DNA of 64,000 bases from Paludibacter propionicigenes WB4 (GCF_000183135.1 NC_014734.1:1240001-1304000); one strand, 5' to 3'. Numbered from the stretch's first letter, positions 9,326-18,653 are shown. Translations and numbers: made by a program. Notes: generated from the sequence alone by a model not told the origin.

Positions 9326-10453
9326 ATGGTAATGAGTTATTTAAAAAACACATGCTTAGTTCTGTTGCTTATAGCAACCTTCAATAATTGTACAGAAATT
9401 TATAATCCGAACATTATTTCTGATACTAAAGCTTTGATTGTAGAAGGTCTAATTACAAATGAAGCGGGGCCGTATACTATTAGGCTCACCGAGGCCGTGA
9501 CTTTTTCTTCTGATTCAATAATTGATTCAAAAAACGTTACGGGAGCTAAACTTACTATTACTGATAGTGAAGATCAAACTTACATGCTCACAGAACCAAA
9601 AGCAGGAAATTATGTCACTCCGGTAAATTTTACGCCAAAAGTTGGAAATTCATATAAGCTACATATCACAACAAAGGATGGTAACAAATACGAATCTAAT
9701 GAAGAAACTCTTTTGCCTCCTCAGACTTACGATAGTATTCACGTTATTCATGCAACAGAGAGCTATATGGACAATAATAACTTAAAAAATGCTGAAGGAG
9801 CAAATGTGCTCGTTGATCTTTTTAAATCAATATCAAAATCGGATATAGTTCCGGCATGCAGATTTTCTAATAAAATCACTGTTCAGTATCGTTATACTAT
9901 GCCTGTTTATGATGATGCAGGAAATATAACGCCTTATTTTCACTGGAACTATTTCGGCTGGAGAACCTTTAATTTGAACGATATTGAGAATATTACTCCC
10001 GAAAAATCAACTTCAGCAAGCCCCTTAATTAAAAATCATTCTATTGGTTTTACTCCGTTTTCTCCGTTAAATTACGGTTTTATTATGCCTATTCAAGCTC
10101 CACTTGTTCTCTATCTGAGAGTAAACCAATATACTGTAAACAATGACTCTTATCGTTATTTCAAAACGGCAAATTCCCAGTTATCAGCGAGTGGTAAATT
10201 ATTTGATCCTATTACTACCCAGCTTCAGGGAAATTTAAGATGTGTGAGTAATTCGTCAAAAATTATACTTGGTCTGTTTGAAGTATCATCAGTTATGCAT
10301 CACGCTTTTGTGGTGAATGGATCACAATTAAGCGAAAATGTATCTATAAGAAAAGCTCCGGTTATAGATATACCTGCAGATAAGGCTTTTTCAGAAAAAG
10401 TTGATGAAATAAATGGGACTGCAACACCGCTTCCAAATTGGTGGGAGCATTAA
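9326..10453 (+). CDS. DUF4249 family lipoprotein
   Basis: Seen: 375 residues with an N-terminal hydrophobic run (LVLLLIATFNNC) ending at a Cys near residue 23 that fits a Bacteroidota lipobox. The mature start has IYNPNIISDTKALIVEGLIT, followed by AGPYTIRLTEAV and an Ig-like beta-rich first half, the recognisable DUF4249 pattern. Known: DUF4249 proteins are regularly encoded directly after TonB receptors with carboxypeptidase-regulatory domains and are probably surface or periplasmic partners. Function is otherwise unknown. It begins 6 bp after the receptor; a second in-frame ATG at 9332 is an equally good start. Confidence 0.82.
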   Translation: MVMSYLKNTCLVLLLIATFNNCTEIYNPNIISDTKALIVEGLITNEAGPYTIRLTEAVTFSSDSIIDSKNVTGAKLTITDSEDQTYMLTEPKAGNYVTPVNFTPKVGNSYKLHITTKDGNKYESNEETLLPPQTYDSIHVIHATESYMDNNNLKNAEGANVLVDLFKSISKSDIVPACRFSNKITVQYRYTMPVYDDAGNITPYFHWNYFGWRTFNLNDIENITPEKSTSASPLIKNHSIGFTPFSPLNYGFIMPIQAPLVLYLRVNQYTVNNDSYRYFKTANSQLSASGKLFDPITTQLQGNLRCVSNSSKIILGLFEVSSVMHHAFVVNGSQLSENVSIRKAPVIDIPADKAFSEKVDEINGTATPLPNWWEH

Positions 10454-10468
10454 TAAAAGTAATTTACA

Positions 10469-12184
10469 ATGATATTAAAGAGGATATTCTTCATAATATT
10501 AATGCAGCAGCTTGCATTAATGTATTGCAATGTAAAAGCTGAAAAAACGTGTTCCGAAATTGCGTACCTGCAAACTGACAGAACGGCTTACATTGCCGGT
10601 GAATCGGTTTTTTATAAACTGTATGTGTTGGATGAAGTTTCGAAAAAACGTTCGGAGCTCAGTAAGGTCGGCTACATTGTATTAAGAACAACTAATTCGG
10701 ACGTGGCTTTAAAATTCCGGGTCAACATTCATGAAGGCATGGCTGATGGAAGTCTGGCATTACCTGACACATTGACATCGGGTGTATATCAAATTGTTGC
10801 TTTCACAAGTGCAATGAAGAATCTGGGTGATGACCATCTTTTTCATAAGGTGATAACAGTTGCCAATAGATTTGATAAAGCATTGGATTTTAAACTGATT
10901 CTATCAACATTGCAGGACACTGTTTCATCGCAGAAAAATTCTGAACTTAAGATTAGTACAGACAAGAGCATATATAATTGTGGTGAGAAAGTGACTGTCA
11001 ATCTGGGTCGAACTAATTCGAAAGCAAACGTATCTGTTTCTGTTTTTGAAGAATCTAAAATACCTTCAATCTATAAATCGATTGCACAGGCTTTAAATGA
11101 CTCATCGATTAGCCGGGACAAAAATCAGTTAACCGGCTATTATTCTCCCGAGTCTAAGGGTAAAATACTGAGAGGAAGTGTTGTTGATGCGAAAACAAAA
11201 CAGAAAATCAAGAATGCAATAGTTTTATTGTCGTGTATAGATACCATTCCAAATTTAGAGTATGCAGTAACCAATTCCAATGGATTGTTTCAAATGCTGC
11301 TAGGTGAGTATTATAATGGCAAGGAATTGTTTCTGACAATTAAAAATATTCTTGAGAATCAGAATTGGGAAATAAGAACCGAAGATGAGTTTGCACAATC
11401 TGAAAAATGGAAACCATCATTAATGTCCTCAAATGCAAATATCAAAGAATTCATTGTAAAAAGTCAAAATCTGGTTTACATAAACAAATCCTATAAATTA
11501 GAGAAGAGTGTAAACTCAAAGCAACAAACCGAACCTAGAATAATTGTTCCAAGGTTTTATTATTGCCCGGTAATCACGGTATTGCCATCGGACTTTGTAC
11601 CGTTAGACAGTTTTCCGGAAATAGCAGTAGAAATACTTCCACAAGTAAGGGTAATTAAAGAGAAAGGTAAATATCATGTTCAACTGGTTAATGAATTATC
11701 AAGAGGTCATCAAAACAATGATCCGGTAATTTTTCTTGATGGAGTATATCTGGATGATGTAAACAAAATAATTAAGCTGGGATCAGAAGAAATAAAAAAA
11801 ATAGATATCATTACGTCGGAAAGAGCTTTTGGTGATTTGGTTTATTCCGGTGTTATATCCATTACCACCAAAACGAATGAGATGATTAATTCTAAGCCTG
11901 CATCTCATTCATTTCGGGTAAAGAATGACAATATAAATTCCGGGGCAAATCTTGTTCCTGATAATTCAGTGCCTGACAAGAATAGTCCTTTTCTCAGACA
12001 GTTGCTATATTGGAATCCAAATCTTGGGTTAAACTCAACCGCTGATACTAATTTTGAATTTTACACCTCAGACAATTCGGCAAAGTTTATTATAAAAGTT
12101 GAAGGTATTTCTGAAGATGGAACGCCTATTAGTGCCAGTTCTGCTATACAAGTTGAGAACCAAATTAATGTTACAGATAAATGA
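10469..12184 (+). CDS. Secreted macroglobulin-like (MG2) protein ending in a TonB plug-like domain
   Basis: Seen: 571 residues. A signal peptide (about 1-24) is followed by YLQTDRTAYIAGESVFYKLY (near 33-52), the hallmark of MG2-type bundles in Bacteroidota secreted proteins. A beta-rich middle includes a carboxypeptidase-regulatory-like stretch, LRGSVVDAKTKQKIKNAIVL. A C-terminal part (about 395-475) reads like a TonB-receptor plug: NDPVIFLDGVYLDDV, then an IDIITSERAFGDLVYSGVIS run. No barrel follows. Known: related proteins are often longer, about 800 residues or more, so this is a compact version. It sits 15 bp after the DUF4249 gene and overlaps the next start by 4 bp, so it is co-transcribed. 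A role in handling the receptor's ligand or assembly is inference. Confidence 0.7.
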   Translation: MILKRIFFIILMQQLALMYCNVKAEKTCSEIAYLQTDRTAYIAGESVFYKLYVLDEVSKKRSELSKVGYIVLRTTNSDVALKFRVNIHEGMADGSLALPDTLTSGVYQIVAFTSAMKNLGDDHLFHKVITVANRFDKALDFKLILSTLQDTVSSQKNSELKISTDKSIYNCGEKVTVNLGRTNSKANVSVSVFEESKIPSIYKSIAQALNDSSISRDKNQLTGYYSPESKGKILRGSVVDAKTKQKIKNAIVLLSCIDTIPNLEYAVTNSNGLFQMLLGEYYNGKELFLTIKNILENQNWEIRTEDEFAQSEKWKPSLMSSNANIKEFIVKSQNLVYINKSYKLEKSVNSKQQTEPRIIVPRFYYCPVITVLPSDFVPLDSFPEIAVEILPQVRVIKEKGKYHVQLVNELSRGHQNNDPVIFLDGVYLDDVNKIIKLGSEEIKKIDIITSERAFGDLVYSGVISITTKTNEMINSKPASHSFRVKNDNINSGANLVPDNSVPDKNSPFLRQLLYWNPNLGLNSTADTNFEFYTSDNSAKFIIKVEGISEDGTPISASSAIQVENQINVTDK

Positions 12185-12888
12185 AACACTACATAAACAT
12201 ATTATTGCTGTTAGTTTGCATTACAGCAAATGCTCAGACCAATGTTATTCAGATAATTCCTGATATTGATTCAACTTTCAACTCTAAGTTGACAGGTGAA
12301 TACTTCTATGAAAATACGCATTATATTGGCGAGCAGTTTTTCAATAAAGACTGGACGGAAGGGGATATTTTATTATCGAACGGCACAATGATTTACAAAA
12401 AGTCATTAAAATATAGTGGCTTGTTGGATGAACTTATATGGTTGAACTCACTGAATTATGGAAAATTTAAACTCGATAAATCATCTATTAGCGAATTCTG
12501 GCTGAAAAACATATCGGAGAATGATATTCACTTTAAACGAATTAATGCAAGTGATACAAGTGCTATTCGGAGATCAGATATCTTTGCTGAAGTAAAAGTT
12601 GAAGGTAAATTCTCATTGTATATTCAGCGCAAAGTGTCCGTGATTGGCTCTGAAAATGTAAGAAACGATAATACATTAACTAGTTATGATGATCTAAAGA
12701 ACACCCCCAGGTATTATATTAAGCTTCCTTCTAATCAGTATTTAATGCTGACTAAGATACGACGCAGGGCATTTCTCAGACTATTTCCCGAAGACAAGAA
12801 AGCCATCAATAAACTTATCAAAGACAATCATTTGAAGATTAAGATTGAGTCTGACTTTGTAAAGTTGATTGAATTAATGAACCAATAA
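12181..12888 (+). CDS. Secreted protein of unknown function, last gene of the TonB/DUF4249 locus
   Basis: Seen: 235 residues. A clear signal peptide (KHYINILLLLVCITANA, cleavage near residue 18 before QTN) precedes a mixed alpha/beta chain with no motif I recognise. Aromatic and Lys residues are frequent and there are no cysteines in the mature part. The ATG overlaps the preceding stop (ATGA), indicating translational coupling with the MG2 protein. A hairpin terminator follows 25 bp later, closing the operon. A periplasmic or surface accessory of the receptor is likely from context only. Confidence 0.72.
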   Translation: MKHYINILLLLVCITANAQTNVIQIIPDIDSTFNSKLTGEYFYENTHYIGEQFFNKDWTEGDILLSNGTMIYKKSLKYSGLLDELIWLNSLNYGKFKLDKSSISEFWLKNISENDIHFKRINASDTSAIRRSDIFAEVKVEGKFSLYIQRKVSVIGSENVRNDNTLTSYDDLKNTPRYYIKLPSNQYLMLTKIRRRAFLRLFPEDKKAINKLIKDNHLKIKIESDFVKLIELMNQ

Positions 12889-12913
12889 ATGAGTCGCAGC
12901 GCAGAATGGCTTC

Positions 12914-12957
12914 AAACAGAAAACGGACTTACCTCGAGGCAAGTCCGTTTTCTGTTT
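12914..12957 (+). terminator. Terminator closing the TonB/DUF4249 operon
   Basis: AAACAGAAAACGGACTT pairs with AAGTCCGTTTTCTGTTT (17 bp) around a smaller inner stem. The ACGGACTTACC half is shared with the terminator after mutB. Confidence 0.82.
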
Positions 12958-13105
12958 GTTTATTCATATTCTATTTTAAATTACTACTAGCATCTGATGC
13001 TCCGGATAGTTGGCTAGCTTCATTTTTCTCACCGGTCAGAGATTTGCGATAGCGAAGACTTCGCCGAACTAACTTAATGCCGCCAAACTACGTTGAACAA
13101 GGGTG

Positions 13106-13116
13106 TGTTATAAGCC
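13106..13116. repeat. 11-bp inverted repeat, left copy (TGTTATAAGCC)
   Basis: Exact inverse of GGCTTATAACA at 14690-14700; the two frame the lipoprotein gene between them. On the minus strand the site reads GGCTTATAACACACCCTTG then TTCAACGTAGTTTGGCGGC, which resembles the 5' arm of an integron attC-like site. Confidence 0.6.
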
Positions 13117-13129
13117 TTTTTTTTTCTCT

Positions 13130-14638
13130 TTAATATTGCGTTTCAGGTAATGATTTTTTAAAAAGTTCTATGTCTTCTGTAGAACAAATCTTCAAAACAA
13201 CGTGAACATCGTCTTTCGAGTCAAATTTACAAATACCTTCAATAGTATAAGGGAATTTTTTCTTTTTATCTTTATAACAGAAATTCCATTCTACATCTTG
13301 TCCGAATAGTAAACCTTTTTTCTTTTCTACAATAACAGGTTCATCACTTTGATTATAAATGTAATTCGGGTGATTTCCTATATATACTAACATACTTGAT
13401 TGTGGTTCACTAAAATGAACCAGTTTATTAAATACAAATACTCTAAAATCAGTACCGATATTTTTAGTGTAAATTAACCCAGTAGGTTTGTTGATAGAAA
13501 TTTTCCGGTGTTGCGTTTTTATTTGAACTATTTCTGCTTTAGAATATAGTTGTTTACTTCCAGCTTGAATACTTTTAATTATCTCATTTGCTAATTTCTG
13601 ATAGTTTCTTAAGTTATACCATGCATTACTGTTAATATCAAAGCTCAAATATAGAATTGTATTATCGCAATTCTTCACAAAAGCAGATTTTAGCCACAAA
13701 TTTCCATTGTCATCGAGTTTGAGCTTATGTGGTTCAATTACATAAATACTTAAGTCTTTCTTTATAAAAATATTCTTTAAGCTATACTCTGAATTTCCCC
13801 AAGACTTAACTATTTTAGCGACATCAGCTTTCATGTTCATTGATGCTAAACAGTTGAAGTCGGTTACATTAAACATGAACGATTGTTTGTTCTTCTCAAA
13901 TACTACATCTTGCTGATCTTCACACTCTATCTTCAATCCTTCTGGTAGTTTTACTTTTAATCTATTTCCGAGTATGCCAAATGACTCTTTAGTCGTATTT
14001 ATTGGAAATACAGAATCAATTTCTGACTTTCCTAAATAAAGACTTTTCGAATCTACTGTATCACGAAGTAAGATTGTAAACTCTTTTATTTTGTCATGAC
14101 CATATACAAATTTGAAATATTTAAATAATAACCGATTTATATAGATGTCGTTTGTGAAATAGGATGTAGGTAATGAATCAGGAATTTCTTCTTTCTTGTT
14201 AATACAAAATTCAATTCCCAAATCCCCATAATAAAACTTTATCTCATCTGATTTTTTGCTGAATCTCCAATGTGGAGTACCATAAATTTTTAGAAGATCA
14301 TTAAATGTCATTGATTGAATATCAAATCCTTTTGATGTTTTTCCATAAAAGTTTCTATCAAAATTTATAAATTCAATTCGTCGTTTTTTATTATAGCATA
14401 TGTGATAGAAGGAAATTCCAAGCTTTTCATAATAGTCTTCGATAGAGTAGTTATTATGGTTGATTTGCTTATAATCAGTTCCAAATAATTTGTATATTTC
14501 AGACTTTGTTGTTCTATACAAAACTATATTTTCAAAACCAATACCTTCTTTTACAATGATATGTTTTGTCTCTTTCTGATTGCACGAAGTCAGAATGAAA
14601 AATGAAAAAAGACACAATAAATAAAAATTATTTTTCAT
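13130..14638 (-). CDS. Lipoprotein of unknown function
   Basis: Seen: 502 residues, with a signal peptide and a good lipobox (FFILTSC, Cys19). The mature chain is AT-rich in codon choice (many Lys, Asn, Ile, Phe). It may have two halves, the second beginning with IKLPEGLKIE-type hydrophobic/charged alternation. I recognise no family. It is the only gene between convergent and divergent gaps and is framed by an 11-bp inverted repeat. Together with the base composition this suggests acquisition as a single-gene cassette (inference). The start ATG at 14638 gives the signal peptide directly, so the start is secure. Confidence 0.75.
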   Translation of the reverse strand: MKNNFYLLCLFSFFILTSCNQKETKHIIVKEGIGFENIVLYRTTKSEIYKLFGTDYKQINHNNYSIEDYYEKLGISFYHICYNKKRRIEFINFDRNFYGKTSKGFDIQSMTFNDLLKIYGTPHWRFSKKSDEIKFYYGDLGIEFCINKKEEIPDSLPTSYFTNDIYINRLLFKYFKFVYGHDKIKEFTILLRDTVDSKSLYLGKSEIDSVFPINTTKESFGILGNRLKVKLPEGLKIECEDQQDVVFEKNKQSFMFNVTDFNCLASMNMKADVAKIVKSWGNSEYSLKNIFIKKDLSIYVIEPHKLKLDDNGNLWLKSAFVKNCDNTILYLSFDINSNAWYNLRNYQKLANEIIKSIQAGSKQLYSKAEIVQIKTQHRKISINKPTGLIYTKNIGTDFRVFVFNKLVHFSEPQSSMLVYIGNHPNYIYNQSDEPVIVEKKKGLLFGQDVEWNFCYKDKKKKFPYTIEGICKFDSKDDVHVVLKICSTEDIELFKKSLPETQY

Positions 14639-14689
14639 AGATTACTTTCTCTTTCGTACATTAATTTTCTATCCCGCATTTTTTTAAAT

Positions 14690-14700
14690 GGCTTATAACA
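14690..14700. repeat. 11-bp inverted repeat, right copy (GGCTTATAACA)
   Basis: Perfect inverse of 13106-13116. The rest of the 14639-14974 gap is non-coding. It includes one copy (14859-14895) of a CTCCGCT...CTCGTCCC repeat that recurs at 15685-15730 and 15905-15950. Confidence 0.6.
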
Positions 14701-14974
14701 ATTTATATCGGCACCTGCCCTTATACAAACTTTAGTTTTATAACTAATGGGGGGTTATTTATCTTTCACCGTCCAAAGTTAATAATTATTTTGGGGTTTA
14801 AGTGGTTTTATGTAAAAAAATGGTGGTTTACATTAAAAAAGTGAATAGTACACGAATCACTCCTCCGCTACACTCGTCCCTTTACATCACAGGAACTGCC
14901 CGAACCATTGCTGCCCGATATACGTTTCAGTAATCAGTGCTACCGGACGATACGTAAATCCCTGCTTCCGGTGA

Positions 14975-15005
14975 TTGTCGGGCTCGGTAGAATACTGTAT
15001 TTTTG
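14975..15005 (+). promoter_or_regulatory. Promoter of the CDF-like gene (TTG-N20-TATTTTTG)
   Basis: TTG at 14975-14977 and TATTTTTG at 14998-15005 match the Bacteroidota sigma consensus with 20-bp spacing, 23 bp before the ATG. Confidence 0.75.
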
Positions 15006-15028
15006 CAACACAGAAAAAAGAAACAACC

Positions 15029-15664
15029 ATGTCAACAACTGAAGAAAAATTATACCGGCAGGCCTATGCCTTAAGCCTGTTCACCATATTTTACAATGTA
15101 GCCGAAGGAATAATATCCATGCTTATGGGCTACGAAGACGAAACCCTGACCTTGTTTGGTTTCGGGGTCGATAGTTTTATCGAAGTGATGTCGGGCATAG
15201 GCATTGCCGTAATGATTTTGCGCATCAGGCAAAACCCCGACAGCCCCAAAAGCAACTTCGAAATAAAAGCCCTGAAAATAACGGGAACTGCATTTTATAT
15301 GCTCTCGGTAGGTTTACTGGTGGGAATTATTACGAACCTTATCAACCATCATAAGCCTGAAACCACCCTGTGGGGCGTCATCATCTCGGTAGTGTCTATC
15401 GTGGTGATGGTATGGCTTATGAATGCTAAGAAAAAAGTCGGCAGGGGGCTAAATTCGGCAGCCATCATAGCCGATAGCAATTGCACCAAAGTGTGCGTTT
15501 ACATGTCGCTGGTTCTGCTGGCTTCGAGCCTCATATACGAGTTCACCGGATTTGCCTATGCCGACGTGATAGGTACCGCCGGGCTGATCTATTTTTCCAT
15601 ATCCGAAGGGAAAGAAGCCTTCGAAAAAGCCAAAGGAAAAGCATGCGCCTGCGATAAATGCTGA
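15029..15664 (+). CDS. CDF-like cation transporter core with Cys-rich tail
   Basis: Seen: 211 residues from the ATG at 15029. About six hydrophobic segments are present. The second carries GFGVDSFIEVMSG and the fifth AAIIADSNCTKVCVYMS. These positions correspond to the paired metal-site motifs of cation diffusion facilitators (DxxxD and HxxxD), but the second here is CxxxC. There is no cytoplasmic C-terminal domain; instead the protein ends in KACACDKC. Known: CDF proteins export divalent metals in exchange for protons. Related small Bacteroidota proteins are annotated as cation transporters without proof. The gene is monocistronic under a good promoter. Membrane topology is firm; transport activity is inferred. 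Confidence 0.75.
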   Translation: MSTTEEKLYRQAYALSLFTIFYNVAEGIISMLMGYEDETLTLFGFGVDSFIEVMSGIGIAVMILRIRQNPDSPKSNFEIKALKITGTAFYMLSVGLLVGIITNLINHHKPETTLWGVIISVVSIVVMVWLMNAKKKVGRGLNSAAIIADSNCTKVCVYMSLVLLASSLIYEFTGFAYADVIGTAGLIYFSISEGKEAFEKAKGKACACDKC

Positions 15665-15684
15665 GAGAAAGTGTGGTAGAATAA

Positions 15685-15950
15685 AACCCCTCCGCTGCGC
15701 TCGTCCCCTTGTATCAAGGGGACATCAGAGAAGTGCGGGATAGTTTACCATAAATAAATTTAGTGACTCCGAACAACCGCTCCAAGCGATTTGTTGGCTA
15801 AAGGAGTAAAAGAGCGTCAGCTAACCCGTCAATTTTCGATCACTGATGTTCTTCCCTTTCCTAAAGGGAAGTGCCCGTAAGGGCGAAGGGTTTATTCTTT
15901 ATAAAAACCCCGCCGATGCGCTCGCTCTCTTACCGTAAGGGGACAAATGA
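15685..15950. repeat. Intergenic repeat cluster (CCGCTGCGCTCGTCCCC type)
   Basis: The 15665-16223 gap has no credible gene. It contains two copies of a repeat (15685-15730 and 15905-15950) of the form AACCCC-TCCGCTGCGCTCG-TCCCC, each closed by an inverted AGGGGAC. Between them are hairpins such as CCTTTCCTAAAGG (15854-15866) and GCCCGTAAGGGC (15873-15884). TATGTTTG at 16068-16075 is a possible -7 element for the kinase gene. Confidence 0.6.
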
Positions 15951-16223
15951 GGTATTCGGGGAAATTTTGTGTCGTAATTTGTAGTTTAAATCCCCGCAAA
16001 CTGCCGTTTGAAATCACAAAAAAACGCTTTGAATACTCAAAATGATCAATAATATAAATTGATTGTGTATGTTTGCATGCCAAAAAATCTAAGAACAGCA
16101 TCAAGTGCATGTAACCAATGCAAAATCACACAAAAAAAACATCATTATGAATAGTCAATGAAAAAGCTGGAGACACCCATATTTAATTAAACCTAATTTT
16201 CAATTAGCATAAGATAATTCAGG

Positions 16224-18653
16224 ATGACCCGGCAATTCAACACAAAGCGCACACTTATTACTACCCTTATTATTCTTACATTACTCCTGACCTGGTATAT
16301 CAGTTATAGTACCGAGCAGGGAATGCGTAATGACTTTTTGATTCAAACCCAGATAGGAGCCAATTCAATAGACGCTAATCTGGTAAAAAAACTTACGGGT
16401 ACTCCGGCCGATTTAAAATCGCCGGAATATCGCCAGCTCAAACAGCAGTTTGCCAACATAATAAAAGTGAACAAACAGCTGCATTTCGCCTATTTAATGG
16501 GCGTTAGACCTAACGGCAAAGTATTTTTCTACGTCGATGATAAGCCCGATGGAGACCGCGAGGGATCAGCTCCGGGAAGTCCCTACGACGAAGCCCCTAA
16601 AGAATTTAATGAAGTGATGCGAACCGGTGTCCCGGTTGTACAAGGCCCCTCGTCCGATAGTTGGGGTTCGTATGCCAGCGGTTGCGCCCCTGTAATCGAC
16701 CCCAAAACGGGGAAAACAATAGCCATCTTTGCCATAGATTTTGCAACCGGTTCGTGGTACTGGGATATTGCGTTGCATTCTGCCCTGCCCGTCGGACTGG
16801 GAGTTGCGCTGATGTTGGTAGTCATATCTTTTTTTATTACGAAGCAAAACAGTATTTTGCTAAAGAAAAGCGAAGAAAGATACCGCTTTATGTTCGACAA
16901 CAATCCCCAGCCCAATTGGATTTTCGATATGAAAACGCTGGCATTTCTGGAAGTAAACGAAGCTGCCATAAAACATTATGGTTACTCCCGGGAAGAATTC
17001 CTGTCCATGACATTACAAGATATTCGTCCACCTAAGGACTTACCTTTGCTGCTCAATGATATCAGACTGTCGTCCGTTAACGGACTTTATAAGGCCACTG
17101 AACGGAGGCATATCAAAAAAAACGGTGATTTAATATACGTTGCTATTGCTTCGCATACGGTCATCTTTAATGGTCGGAAATCAGCACACATTTTAGTACA
17201 TGACATCACTGATCGTATACTGACAGAAGCAGAACTGATAAAAACCAAAAACGAACTGGAAAAACTTTATAACAATATGGATGAAGCTGTATTGTCGGTC
17301 GATCTGATCCATATGAAAACGCTTTATGCCTCCATTGCCAACCAAACCGTATTCGGACGTTCGCCGGCTGAGTTTTTAGACAATCCACGCTTGTGGTTTG
17401 ATGTCATTCATGCCGAAGATAAACCCAAAGTAGAAACCGATTTTCTTGTGCTATACTCGGGCGAAAAACTTAATCATGAATACAGAATCATCCGCCCCAA
17501 TGGAGATATTCGCTGGATTGAAGCCAAAATAAAACCAACCCTGGACGAAAACGGAAACCTAATCCAGATAGATGGTATAGCCTATGATATTACATACCGT
17601 AAAGAAATAGAAACCAAACTGCTGGAATCGGAGATAAATTTCCGTCGCTCTATTGCCGAATCACCTGTAGGCATACGTGTAGTTTCGGTAGCTGGAAAGA
17701 CAGTTTATGCCAATAAAGCCTTCCTCGATATTTACGAATTCGACTCGTTGGAAGAATTTACAAGCACACCGGCAAAAAACCGCTACACCCCCGAAAGTTA
17801 TATACAACATCTTCAAAGAAAGGAAAAAAGAAAAATTGGCATCGAAGAATCCGATTACGAAATAGGTATTATTTGCAAAAATGGGAATATACGGTATGTA
17901 AAAGTATCGTATAAAGAAATACTGTGGAATGGCACGATACATTTTCAGGTAGTAAACATAGACATCACCGAACTCCGTAAGTCAGAAGAACAGTTGCGCA
18001 AGTTTGCTTCCTATCTTCAGAATATCCGGGAAGAAGAAAAAGTGTCGATAGCCCGCGAAATACATGATGACCTGGGGCAGATATTAGTTGCTCTCAAAAT
18101 AGACATGGGCATGCTGAAACAAAGAGTGTCTAAAACAAACGTATTTGATCAGTCCTCGGATATATTGCTCAAATTTGATGACATTGTTGATTTAATCAAC
18201 AAAACAATCGTCACTACCCGAAGAATAATGAATGGCCTCCGGCCCGAGTTACTTGAAATGTATGGCTTCGTAGGAGCAACCAAAGATTATCTCCGCGAAT
18301 TTGAAGACAGGCATCAAGTAAAATGCGAATTTGTTTCCAACGATTCAGATATTGAAATGACACCCCAACAATCACTGGCATTTTTCAGAATCTTTCAGGA
18401 AGCAATGAATAATGTAGCTAAACATGCCAAAGCAACATCGGTCAAAATACAACTTCAACATACGGACAATAAACTGAGCCTGGAAATTACCGATAACGGT
18501 GTAGGGCTTGATAAAGATAACCAAATCAGACCTGACTCTTACGGTATGATTGGAATGAAAGAACGGGTCATTTTGCTGGATGGCAAACTGGATATCATCA
18601 GTGCAACAGGTAAAGGCACTTGTGTTCGAATAGAAATACCTTATTACACTTGA
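16224..18653 (+). CDS. PAS-domain sensor histidine kinase, NarL/HisKA_3 type (orphan)
   Basis: Seen: 809 residues. TM1 (about 9-27), an extracytoplasmic sensor region (about 28-185, with FAYLMGVRPNGKVFFYVDD), TM2 (about 188-208), three PAS/PAC modules (about 215-335, 345-465, 470-590), a HisKA_3 dimerisation domain (REIHDDLGQ, phospho-acceptor His614) and a HATPase domain (QEAMNNVAKHAKA as N-box, DNGVGL as G1 box, GKGTCVRIEIP). Known: this class phosphorylates LuxR/NarL-type response regulators. No response regulator is encoded nearby, so its partner is elsewhere. A terminator follows at 18685. The start ATG at 16224 places positively charged residues before TM1. Confidence 0.93.
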   Translation: MTRQFNTKRTLITTLIILTLLLTWYISYSTEQGMRNDFLIQTQIGANSIDANLVKKLTGTPADLKSPEYRQLKQQFANIIKVNKQLHFAYLMGVRPNGKVFFYVDDKPDGDREGSAPGSPYDEAPKEFNEVMRTGVPVVQGPSSDSWGSYASGCAPVIDPKTGKTIAIFAIDFATGSWYWDIALHSALPVGLGVALMLVVISFFITKQNSILLKKSEERYRFMFDNNPQPNWIFDMKTLAFLEVNEAAIKHYGYSREEFLSMTLQDIRPPKDLPLLLNDIRLSSVNGLYKATERRHIKKNGDLIYVAIASHTVIFNGRKSAHILVHDITDRILTEAELIKTKNELEKLYNNMDEAVLSVDLIHMKTLYASIANQTVFGRSPAEFLDNPRLWFDVIHAEDKPKVETDFLVLYSGEKLNHEYRIIRPNGDIRWIEAKIKPTLDENGNLIQIDGIAYDITYRKEIETKLLESEINFRRSIAESPVGIRVVSVAGKTVYANKAFLDIYEFDSLEEFTSTPAKNRYTPESYIQHLQRKEKRKIGIEESDYEIGIICKNGNIRYVKVSYKEILWNGTIHFQVVNIDITELRKSEEQLRKFASYLQNIREEEKVSIAREIHDDLGQILVALKIDMGMLKQRVSKTNVFDQSSDILLKFDDIVDLINKTIVTTRRIMNGLRPELLEMYGFVGATKDYLREFEDRHQVKCEFVSNDSDIEMTPQQSLAFFRIFQEAMNNVAKHAKATSVKIQLQHTDNKLSLEITDNGVGLDKDNQIRPDSYGMIGMKERVILLDGKLDIISATGKGTCVRIEIPYYT

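Noticed and set aside
15892-16110. Possible 72-residue leftward gene in the gap before the histidine kinase.
   Set aside because: It runs through intergenic repeat copies, has poor composition and no recognisable leader or domain.
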